A stretch of DNA of 64,000 nucleotides, from contig CM119269.1 of assembly GCA_051294375.1 (NCBI GenBank), positions 21,251,665 to 21,315,664 of the forward strand, given 5' to 3'. Positions 1 to 10,447 of this stretch are shown in pieces. The stretch is from Paraspadella gotoi (lineage: Eukaryota; Chaetognatha). Position numbers and translations under genes: made by a program. The first letter of the stretch is position 1. Every line of letters begins with the position of its first letter. The notes under the pieces were generated by a model, which worked only from the letters and a program-made list of their open reading frames with translations, ran no database searches and had not been told where the DNA came from.

Positions 1-103
1 TTGGCATGATGAGTGATGACAATGATCCAGATGGACGAACGGTGAATAATAATAACAATAATAATAATAATAATAATAATATCTAAACGAAATTGATTCG
101 CAG

Positions 104-205
104 AAAAGGAAAGAGGACGTCAAGAATACGGCGAGCTCGTAACGGAAGAAGGTGAAGCCGTCATTGACGAAGAAGAATTCGCTTTAATTAAGGTCGGTCG
201 GTCCT

Positions 206-288
<83 letters not shown>

Positions 289-480
289 ATATTTACTGAC
301 AAAAATCGCTTATCTCTAGGAATTAAAAGAACTGAAGGCTCAGTACCGGAGCGGTTACGAAGAAGTGAAGGCGACCAAATCGGAAGTGCAATATTGTCAA
401 AAGCTGGTTGATCAGTGCAGGGAGCGTCTCATCACCGAATTGACGTCTGGTCAGATTTAAAGAGAGCGAGAGAGAGTGAC

Positions 481-573
<93 letters not shown>

Positions 574-3500
574 GGAGAAGGAGGAGAGTGATAATGATAA
601 AATGATTAACTTAAGGTATGCGGATTGCTACTTGTTCCCTGCCGTCGGTTATCCCCACACCGTTCGAAGCGGGATCGAAGGAAACGGCGTGGGAGCTGAT
701 TCCAACTATCACGTAATTCAATGCTCTTTCACAATGCAAAAAAAATATTTTCTATCTGGTACAGTACCTTTTCTCTAGACTCCGAAGTTCAGGAATGAAT
801 AACTCATAAAATATCGTTTATAATGAGCTAAGATTTTCGTAAAAAAGATGAAGGAAAATTTGCTCTATTGCCCACCTGATGGAAAATAATCAATTCAAAA
901 ATTTTGCGCTAAGGTCTTGATTTATTTTTTATTTTGTTTTGCTTCTAAAACAGGCTATTTCTTTTTTAATTTGTTTTATTTTGGTCCATATTAATCGACT
1001 AACATGCCCCGCACATATTGATGAATTTCAGGGAGGTATTTAAAAAAAAATTAGGAGTTACACATAAAAATCAGTTTAAAACTTTTTCACTAAAATAGTT
1101 AAAATAATAAATCAAAATTTCGTGATGATTTAAAATATTGTAAAAGGTGCTGCTTAACCTAAGACAACCCCAAATTTAAAAAAAATTAATATTACCACAT
1201 TTTAGAAAAAACTTGGATTACAAGATTAAAACATTTGTCATTTTTTGAGATATGCAGTCTATATTAAATTTTCTGTCCAGCAAAAGAGGGAATCAGCTGA
1301 TTCACAATATATGTTATATATATAGACTTTTTAAAAATTAACTTGAGTAATATGACCCAATAACTGTCAAAATACCTAAAAAAAACACAAATTTTCAATC
1401 ACTAAACAGCCACCTAAAATTATTAATTAAAATTTTATCTGTAATTTTATACCACTTAAAGTTAAAAATGAAGGAAAACAGATTTATAATTTTTGATTAG
1501 TTTCAAAGTTATTAACCAAAATGTGCAGTGTTAACACAACAAGTTAGATTGAGAAAATTATTTTTTGTAGGGTAAAATATTATAACAGTACAGCGTCGGC
1601 GTCAATATTTACAGGACTGCGGAAAAAACAAAACAAAGGACATCAGTTTGAAAAAGATAGGTGTGTGAAAAAGTAAGTGACTAGTAAGTGAGTTAGCAAG
1701 TGAGTGAGTGAGTGAGTGAGTGAGAAAAAGAGAGAGGGGCAGACTCAAAGGTTTGCGCGTTTGTTGATTGCTGAAAGCTTACCAAATTATGGTGGAACTA
1801 AATCCCACCAACCGTTCATCAGCCGGCCATTAGTGCCGAGGCAAGGTCAGTTCGCTCCCAACCCAAGGTCCGGGGTTCTAGCCCGGGTGGCGCCTAGCAG
1901 TTAAGAGGGACGGGCCGCTTAACCCGCCTGTAACATGGGTGTTACAGCCTGTGATCGAGCTCAGGACTGCTTATATTGAACGTTCTTTCATAACACTTGT
2001 CAATAATTACTGTCTCTTCATTGGTGAGCCGGACTTCCGAACACAACAGCAACAACACTTTCAGGCGCACATGCCTTCAACCTTGGCGGATTGCAAACTT
2101 TCCGCCAACAACACATCAGGCCGAACATGCCTCAACATTGGTGACGCACTTTCCACCAACCAATAACAATTCACTGAAGAGACGCAAGAGACTTCTCCCT
2201 ACGGGGAGGGGGGGATGTATGGTGGACTAAAATCACCCAACCGTTCATCACGGCTATTGTGCCAGAGGCAAGTCATTCGCCTCCCAAACCCAAAGGTCCG
2301 GGGTTCTAGACCCGGTGGGCCGCTAGCAGTTAAGAGGGACGGGGGCGCTTTAACCGCTGTAACTGGTGTTACAGCCTGATCCGAAGCTCAGGGACTGCAT
2401 ATATTGAACGGTTCTTTCATTAACACTTATCAATAATACTGTCTCTTCACCAATAAAAAGTACGGGCCGGCGTTTCCATAAGTTTTGTTAGGGTTTCGGT
2501 TAGGGATTAAGTTTAGATTGAGGGAATAATTATGGATAGGTTAGGATTAGGGTGAAGGATTAGGATTAGGCAAGGGATAAGATTCGAAAATCTGTTTAGG
2601 ATAGCGTTGGGATTAGGATAAGCAGTTTAGAAAAGAGAGAGAGAGAGAGAGAGAGACTGTTCATAAAGCAATAGGTACAAGTATTCGATATTAGCTCTCT
2701 CCTCCCTCTTCTTTTCACATAGTTGTGCCTATAATTTACAAATTCTATAAACCTTGATGATGGTTTGGAATTACAAAGCCGAAACATTGTCCGTTTATAA
2801 ATAAAAAAATTTGTTTGTGATTTCAAATTCTTTTTTTTGCATTTATTTATCATAATTCGATTTTTTGATATGTAAAATGATTTACCACAAAAGTTGGGGG
2901 GACCGAGGACCGACCAAGTGAGTAATAAGTATGACTAAACAAAGTCTGCGTATAATATTGTTAATGTGTTTATTAAAGATCGTAAAAATTTAAAAAAATT
3001 TAATATTTGATCTTATGGTTAAACGAATGGAAGTATTTTATATTATCCAAATACTATATAATGTCCAAAATTTTTATTAAATTCTAATTTTTTAACGGAA
3101 TTCTGATAGAGCTTGAAAGTAGAAGAAGGTTATTATTACAACTTTTTTAAATTTTAATGATTTTGTCTATGAAAATTACAAAACTATTAAATTTAATCGG
3201 ATTGATGATTATTGTTGAGAGATGCCGTTGCTCAATCTGTTTATTTTGTCATCATGATTCGTTTTCTACATTTTGTCTACTCAAGCCTATCTGTGTGCTA
3301 CTTTCTATGCCTTTACCTTTTCACGTTCACAGAGAGCCAGTCACTGTGAGACCTCAGCCCCGCCTAAAACGGCCTTTTTACAGAGGGACCTGAGGCACGT
3401 TGCCACTCAGTCACGTTTGTCACACTTGTATCAGATTCATGACGTTTTGTAACGTGGGCAATAGACTTGTGGTGTCCCACACTTCCGTACAACAGCACTT

Positions 3501-6350
3501 TTGATGGACTTGTGGACAAACTGACTGAGGCAGTGACAAAGAGGCTGACACCTCGCCAACCAAAGAGTCTCGGCGTCACTCGCAATGGCGCACCAAAGGG
3601 GCGCTGGATGCGGCCGCGCCCAATTCCCGGCGACGAGGGAATGTGACGGCAGTCTTCCCCAGTAATGGCGGGACGGGTCATAGGATGGGAGATACACCTG
3701 GCAAGGAGGCTGACTACTAGTTCCTCAACAATGTGATGATATATTTTTAGGTTTTTTTTCGTCAACATTGTTGTTAATCCTTCTTTTTTGTTGTTTTGTT
3801 GATGAGAGAAACTAAATTTTCGTCGGAACAACAAAATAATTTTATTAGGCATAAAATCTTGGACATGTTTCGGCTTTGTTCTCAAGGCCTTCATCAGCAT
3901 TTTAAAAAGACAACATTTTTTTTACAAAAATTGAGTTGGTGAGAGAGAGAGAGAAGAGAGAGAGAGAGAGTTTCCAACTAGAAATTTAGTAAGGCAGTGG
4001 TCAGATGTGGAATAGGTGAAGATGAGGACCGGGGATGAAGAGTGAGTAAAAGTCTAAATTTAACCCATTAATCATTAATATTTTTAAATTGGTAGTATTA
4101 CCTTTATTTAACTTTTTAATCTTATCAGGAATCTATTTTTAAAAATTTTAATTTTTAAATATTTAAAACTTTGTCTAATTTATGCCTGGTTGACTATTTC
4201 AGTATTCACGGTTGATAATATTATTTTATTTCATCTTCACATCAATCTTTCTTTTCTCTACATCAATTTCTTATCAAATCTTTTTTTTCACCTTCATTTC
4301 TCAATTTTCTTTCTCTCCGTCAAACTCTCACTCTCTCTTCTTTCTTCATCAATTTCCCCACATCACTATTTTCATTACTATTTCACACTGACCATTTTTC
4401 AACAACCCTCAATAACCTTACTAAAAGCAGCGATGCAAATTTTTCAGACTTTGAACACAACAACTGGAATCGTTATGATTAATGGAAAGAAAGCGCTTAA
4501 ATAATATTTTTGGTCTTGTTATCTTTTGTTAGATTATTTTCAAGACAGTCGACATTACCCTTATGGTAGTTGCATACAGGGGTCCTTCTTTTTGCTTTTG
4601 CGAGAAGATGTTTGGAACAAGAAAAACTTGAAAGGGGCTATCTTTATGGTGACAAAAGATTAAATTAATTCAATCATTTTCTTCCAAATTTACCTCATAT
4701 TTATTTGAACCAATCATTAGCCTATTTTTATAAATTCTAACTGTGGATCTCGACAGAATGAATACTTATTGAGTAATATAGATTATCCCAGAACTGACTG
4801 ATCTATTATGATTTTTTAATAATAACGATCAAAATCATTGAAAGTTAAAAAAAATAGATTTTCAAATTAAAAAATCTATCTTTTTCAATGTATATCTTTT
4901 TTTTGTCAAAAGTGAGTGGTGTTGCAAAGTTTTGGTTGTTCTTAAAAATGGTTGTTATTGGATTAGAATGCAAAATTTCATTGAATAATATTCATTCCCA
5001 TCAGTTTTTATTAAGCTTTAAAAAATGTTGATTTTACAATTTTTTGTCGCCTTTGTAAATAAATATCTCTGGCGTTGTAAAAAAATATTTTTTAAATGTG
5101 AAAGTATATTTAGAATCAGTATAGCTTTCTACTTTTTAGATGTACTGAGACAATTCAGATTAAACATATATATTAGCATTTCCTTTTTTTGACAAATTAT
5201 AAAAAGATTTTCATTAGTTAAACAAATTTTTTTTAATCGATAAAGTAATCTTACAACAATCTCGCGAGAGAGACAATTGTTTGTATTCAAATTTTTTTAT
5301 AATTGAACTTTTTTAAAGGAACAATGGCTATATAGCTTTTTTACAACTTTTCAAAAATAACTTAAAAATAGAAAATAATTTTTAAATTTTTTTTACGTCA
5401 TTTATTATAGCTTTCAACTAGGACGACTTTCATAAAAATTTTAATTAATTTTGGGTTAATACTTTTAAGACTAGCATGAGAATAATTTTAAAAAAATTTA
5501 GGGCTTGGAGGCGCAAAATTTTGAAATTCCTTAAATCCGTCGGTGGGCAATAAACCAATTATTCCCGCATATGATCCTCGAATATTAAAGAAATTTTAGC
5601 CCATATTTCGAGAGTCTATGAGAAGCCCGAACTTCGTGGAGTCTAGAGAAAAGTTACTGCTATGCAAGAACTGAATCGATTAAAAAATATTACTAGACAC
5701 TGATCCTACCAGATCATGACTCGGTAACTTTATCATATATCTTCGTGTTATTCGTTTGTCCTCGCGAGTCCAGCCAATTCGTTTTATGGTTTTTTGTCGG
5801 TTTTTTTGTATGTATCCGAATCATAATTTTGGCGAGACTCGGGAATAAAATTTAGTCCCTTTTTTTTTGGAGAATTTTTAAAATCGTTTCACCCGTTCTT
5901 GCCTAGAGTTTTACGGGTATATTATTGTATATTATATTGTATATTATCGTTTACCCCTCGTTAAACTTGCACGGGACGGGAGATGCTTTGAACGCTATAT
6001 ATATATTTGCTGGCGTGAAAAATAAAGATATTTTACAAAGACAGAAATAATTAACAGTAATGTTAAGATGGATTGTTGAGTCATTTTTAATTCTCTCTCC
6101 GTCAGGAGTACGACGACAAGATGGATCGCTTCGATCAAGCGCAGCAGAATTACCTCGCCAACTTCACCGAATCTCCGTCCTATTACAACGCCAAGGTGAT
6201 TGGATCGGAAGTTCAGAACTGCGTTCAACCTTTTTAACCTATAAGAGGATCGATTTCAATCCTAACCATCGGATTATCATTCATTAGATGCAATCGGATC
6301 GACGTCTAGTCTACACAGAGGCGATGTCGCAGTTCGGCGTCGGACAATGA
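104..6350 (+). CDS. KIF6/KIF9-type kinesin, C-terminal five exons (5' end outside window)
   Basis: Exons read as 104-192, 320-449, 616-712, 6106-6195 and 6288-6350 (TGA). They encode the stalk and tail of a kinesin: LKELKAQYRSGYEEVK, then YCQKLVDQCRERLITEF, then VWYADCYLFPAVG, then SYYNAK and a short end VYTEAMSQFGVGQ. The YCQ-LVDQCR-R-L-EF-WY pattern and the YNAK near the terminus match the tails of KIF6 and KIF9, which act in motile cilia; I cannot decide between the two. The motor domain lies upstream of the window. Phases join cleanly at every border except 449/616: the second exon is one base short, because the conserved EFDVW is read as ELTSG from GAATTGACG, where GAATTTGACG is expected. 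Restoring that T puts the next exon in frame, so I read it as a sequencing or assembly error or a recent break. The final intron but one is 5.4 kb. Confidence 0.72.
209..284 (+). repeat. (CT)n microsatellite in kinesin intron
   Basis: A nearly pure CT run with one TT interruption fills most of the 127-bp intron between the first two exons and ends shortly before the next acceptor, where it may serve as the polypyrimidine tract. Confidence 0.9.
463..594 (+). repeat. (GA)n microsatellite in kinesin intron
   Basis: Interrupted GA array immediately after the exon ending at 449. Read as protein it gives only Arg-Glu runs, so reading frames here are not genes. Confidence 0.9.
1787..2449 (+). mobile_element. 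Miniature element with two direct, LTR-like repeats (TRIM-like), carrying SINE-type sequence
   Basis: Two diverged copies of about 234 bp lie in direct orientation at 1787-2020 and 2216-2449. The second starts TGTATGGTGG and ends GTCTCTTCA, so it has TG...CA ends. A purine run ending GGGGAGGGGGGGA lies just before the second copy, as a polypurine tract would. The 195-bp interior begins TTGGTGAGCC, where a primer-binding site would sit. Outer flanks are CCAAA and CCAAT, a near-match for a 5-bp target duplication. There is no coding capacity. Each repeat also contains a tRNA T-arm-like hairpin (CCGGGGTTCTAGCCCGG) and a block TAACCCGCCTGTA shared with two SINEs in this window. The alternative is two tandem SINE copies. 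Confidence 0.55.
2487..2625 (+). repeat. Degenerate TTAGGG/GATTAGG array
   Basis: Irregular repeats of GGTTAGGG, GGATTAGG and similar words. This is telomere-like interstitial sequence or a minisatellite; the units are too variable to be a true telomeric array. Confidence 0.6.
2746..2799 (+). ncRNA. Hammerhead ribozyme-like motif (core imperfect)
   Basis: TTGATGA (2754-2760), a stem II GGTTT/AAGCC, GAAAC (2781-2785), a three-base loop and GTC (2789-2791) lie in hammerhead order. Stem I is a perfect 7-bp pairing of TATAAAC (2746-2752) with GTTTATA (2793-2799). The first core base reads T where C is expected, so activity is doubtful. Confidence 0.45.
3862..3903 (-). ncRNA. Hammerhead ribozyme-like motif (core intact)
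   Basis: On the minus strand CTGATGA (3897-3891) is followed by a stem II of GGCCTTG with CAAAGCC (6 of 7 pairs), GAAAC (3871-3867), AT and the cleavage triplet GTC (3864-3862). Stem I pairs TAAAA next to the core with the downstream TTTTA, plus a G:C next to the core, with a small bulge. The very short stem III resembles the minimal hammerheads reported in Penelope-like elements and retrozymes. Confidence 0.5.
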
Positions 6351-7414
6351 CGAGTCGGGCGGAGATACTGACCCTCAGTCTCACATCGGCGGTAGATGGC
6401 GCCTTGCAAATCTATCCAAGCGTTGGAAAAACCTGCCCAAATCCTATCTTAGACTTTACGTACCTTTTTTCTTTTCGAGAAAAGGTTCTTTCCCTTTTTA
6501 CAAAAGTCCTGAATTCTGTCTCCCTGTTACCGGTAGGAGTTTCCCTGGAATACGGAAGACCAAAGGTTTTTCCCCCCTAAATTTTTTTTTCTATTTACTT
6601 ATTCAGAAATGCCATTTTATGAAAAGAAAATTATGCAATACTCTTTATTGCTGATATCTCGCCCATTTACTCTTGTTCTTGCTTTTTCTTTTTTATAGCT
6701 TTACGTCGTCGTAAGAATGACAGTGATCTCTGAGGCAAGTGGAAAGTAATTAAAGACGATTGAAAAAATGTCAAACTGATATCATTTTAATTTCATAATT
6801 AATATTTTTTTGTATAAAGGTTGTATTACATATACTCAAATGTGGAGACCATTAAATAAAGATTGTCCGTACATGCTTCTCGTAAGATGAAAGGAGTTAA
6901 AATGAAGATATTAAGACTGAAAAAAGCAGCTACGTATATACAATTATATATATACTGCGGCGACAACAACAACAACAACAACAACAACAACGCGGCAAGT
7001 CTATGTATAAAGTATAATTATATATATATATATATACATATATACAATTGTACATTATACATTGACTTAAAGCTAGTTTAAAAATACAATGTATTTTAAA
7101 TACAAACATATTACATTGTCAAAATGACTTTGTATCAACCCCGAACAAATTAGTATCTACTAAAGATTATAGAAACACCCTAACATGGAAAGTTTTCTTC
7201 ATTAGAAAAACTAATGGAGAAAAGTGAGAATCGCAGCTGTTGAGCGTAAAAATGGCGACCAAAACCCGAGAAAAAAAAATTTTGTTTGCGTGAATAAAAA
7301 GTTTTTTTACTCACGATTCTCTCCTCGATTCCATTCGATTCCATCCGATTCCAAATTTACGAATTCAACACGTGACCTTGAATCGAGTCAGTGACCTTGC
7401 TATTTAGAATTCAT

Positions 7415-7486
<72 letters not shown>

Positions 7487-7600
7487 GAGAAAGAGAGAGA
7501 GACGATACTGTCGCTTTGTTTGCTATCCAGCACCCCCACCCCCACGCTCTCTCTTTCTCTTTCCGTCGCTTCCCTTTTCCGCTCCCCTCGTGCGTGCGTC
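6351..7600. other. Spacer between kinesin and promoter-like block
   Basis: AT-rich spacer with a (CAA)n run at about 6963-6990, TA-rich runs near 7020-7040 and an interrupted (GA)n array at 7419-7502. No exon recognised. Confidence 0.55.
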
Positions 7601-7614
7601 GGCAGATGTTGAGA

Positions 7615-7800
7615 CTCCCGTCACGTGACGTCGCCGGTAGAATGGAAGCGAGGACGGCGGCCAATTGAAATAGAACGAGCTTCGCGCGTGTCCAATGAGA
7701 GGCTATGGGTGGCGGCGGATTTTCTAAAAGTATAGAAGAAAGAAAAAAAAAACCGTAGTGTCGCTTCTCGTCTCGACGTTCAGACGTCTCTGTCTCTCTC
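7615..7800 (+). promoter_or_regulatory. Candidate promoter, probably of the TMEM229B-like gene
   Basis: A GC-rich block contains TCACGTGACGTC (7621-7632), which combines an E-box CACGTG with a CRE TGACGTC. Two CCAAT boxes follow (7661-7665 and 7692-7696), then a weak TATA-like AAAGTATAGAA (7727-7737). Transcription would start near 7750-7790, 1.7 kb before the first coding exon of the plus-strand TMEM229B-like gene. A transcript end would be needed to confirm it. Confidence 0.45.
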
Positions 7801-8754
7801 TATCTCTCGATAAGAGAGAGGGGGTGCTAGAGGATGTGAGAGAAGAAAGAAAGAGAGCGCGAAAGTCTGAATCAGAAATCAGGAAATGCAAAAAAAAAAA
7901 AAAAAAAAAAATCCAACGACGTCTTATTTTACCTCTTCTTCGTCGACTTTGTCGTCTTAATAGACGTCACCGGCGGCGACGAAACGAAACGCGCTCGGAT
8001 GACGTCATTCCGTCTTATTTTTTTTTTTTTTTTTGGTCACGCGACGTCATTGACTTTCGCGATTCGGTCGAAAAAAAAAAGAAGAAAAAATTATCGAAGA
8101 AAATTATTTCTTTTTTTTTTTTTTGCGCCGTCGACGTCTCCGGGGCTTCTTATTTATTGATTTTCGAACAATCGACTTTATGCATACGTATAATATTGCT
8201 CTACGACAATCGACTTAATTTCATAAATAAATTTATCTTTTTTTTCCCTAAAATTTGTAAATGTCGTTGACGCGTTCCACCTCGTCGTCGTTGTCGTCGT
8301 GGTCGTCTTCATCGTCGTTTTTAAGCAATACCTTAACCTTTTCATTCTCTTTCTTTTTTATTAGCAAAAGATCGACAAAAACAAAACTGGTTTTTTTTAT
8401 TATTAGTTTTCATTGTTATTCCTTTTTTTCTCGAATTATCCGTTCACATGATCTCGTCGGTCCACGTGTACTTTTTATTGTCTGGGAGTTTGCTGCGAAA
8501 AAACAGTAAAATGCCTTAAATTTCCAAAAATGTTTATTTTCTTCTTCTTGTCAATGCATTTATTTTCGATTTTTTTTTCATTTTTTAAAAATTTCTTCCT
8601 ATTACGTTGATCCCGTGTTCTCTCTCTGGTAAATTCTATGAATCACGGCAGGTCCTATATACACCAGAAGAGAACATACATTTAAAAAATATGTTTAGCT
8701 GTCTGGCTGTCTATCTCTCTTTTCTTTATTAGTCATCGACCTTTTTTCCTTAAA

Positions 8755-8815
<61 letters not shown>

Positions 8816-9520
8816 CTCGCTCTCTTCCTTTTCTCTTTTAACATCAAATAAATGTTCAACTTGGGTCTTGGTTTTGTTAATTTTAATTTTATACGGTATT
8901 TTCTGATATACAGTAGCATCTGTAAAGAATTTTTTGAGACGGCAAGCTCTATATCTGGAAAACATTCATGATTTTGAACTTTTGTTACTTGCTTCAAAAA
9001 TCTGCCATTATTGTAAATTATTGTAAATTGTAATTTTATTTTTGCGCTTCTATTTCAATAATTAAACTGTTATCTCAGATAAAAAAATAAATTAATTTTA
9101 AGTATGCAAATAAGATTTCAAGAAGGGACGAGTTTACGAGAAATTAAGTTAAGAACGTTAAATGATTAAGTTAAAAATAACAAGTACTATTCCACTATTC
9201 CACTCCGGGAATGTATGTAACGGAAGTTTTAAAACAAAGTTTTTGCAGAGCTTTCAAAAGAATTTCTCTGTAAGTTCCCCCAGTATGTGTTAGAAAAAAA
9301 CGTAGCGTTTTTTTCCTGGCGGGATCGGGATTGAGTAGAATGTTCCCGCTGCCGCTCCGCCCGATGAGCGTCCACATTTCCCACTTTTTCGTTCTCGAAC
9401 AGGGAAAATCCCTTTCCGCGTAACCTGACCACGCTACGGAACGATACCTCTTCATTTTCGAGTGGATTTGATCAGGAGGAAATGAAATAAATAATGAGAG
9501 AGACGGAAAACTGAAGCGCG
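7801..9520 (+). other. Putative 5' UTR/first intron region, low complexity
   Basis: Holds poly-A and poly-T runs, a (TCG)n run at about 8279-8310 and a (CT)n array at 8760-8812. Open frames here are simple-sequence Ser or Arg/Glu runs; none has coding character. Confidence 0.5.
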
Positions 9521-10412
9521 ATGTCGGAAGCGCCTCCGGTGCGAAGTCGAACGGACTGTGGCTGTTCGCCGGCGACGTTGTCGTCGTCGACGACGACGAT
9601 GGAGCAGTGCTCGGCCAAGCCAACTCTCCCTTTAGCTATTCGATTTTACATTTATGCCATTCACGGATGGGTGATGGAGGTAAGTTTTGGGTAAGGAACG
9701 GTTAAATTGAAATATTTGAAGCGTTCCGCCATGTCCGCGTTTTCTAGGTGGCGTTCACCGCCTGTTGGAACTTCGTGGTGACGCGCGACTGGCGTCTTTT
9801 GGGGCACACATCTGTGTGGAGTCTCTTCGTCTACGGAATCAACGCCGTCGCCGTCGAGCAACTTTACAACAGGTAAAAAAATTCCTTAATAATAATACTG
9901 TATATTGTAAAATAGTACAATTGTGTAGTACTATTATTTGGTGGTGGTCTGTTAGTATAGCAAGCCAAATAAAGACTTCTGGTCTGGACCTTGAATCAAG
10001 AGTTTAATTCGCTGATAACGTAGGTTTTCTACGTAAACATGTCGTACAGAAGTTGCATCCGTAGCTTGCGCATGAGCGGATAATGACCCCGCTCATCGCC
10101 AGAACACCAGTCGCCTGAAAACTCAACCTCCTAAACTCATGCAGGCCTGGACTGAGAATACTATCCCTCACCAACAGAAAAAATTTGGCAACATTCAAAA
10201 AATCATGAAAAGAAAAATCGATATTGAAGATCGGATATCTGAATAAATAAACTATAAAGAGGAAAGACAGAGAAAGAAGAGATGGATAGAGGAAGAGGAT
10301 AGGATTTCACTCAAATGGATAGGGCTTTTGTAAAAGCTTTTTTAAACAAAATAGTAATTCTTTAGTAGAGGAAAATTCAGTTTTTTTGTTGTATTTTTTT
10401 CGCTCTCACACA

Positions 10413-10447
<35 letters not shown>

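Larger units (their letters stand above)
713..6105 (+). other. Long AT-rich intron of the kinesin gene
   Basis: I see no exon in this 5.4-kb stretch. It holds the LTR-like repeat pair at 1787-2449, a TTAGGG-like degenerate array at about 2487-2625, hammerhead-like motifs near 2746 and 3862, and a GC-richer block at about 3350-3700 that may be another dispersed repeat. The rest is AT-rich sequence. Confidence 0.6.

Noticed and set aside
476-778. 100-residue frame rich in Arg-Glu
   Set aside because: Its first half is the GA microsatellite; only 616-712 of it is a real kinesin exon, read in the same frame by chance.
7758-8270. Plus-strand 170-residue frame downstream of the promoter
   Set aside because: Built from poly-Lys and poly-Phe homopolymer runs with no conserved motif; more likely UTR or intron.
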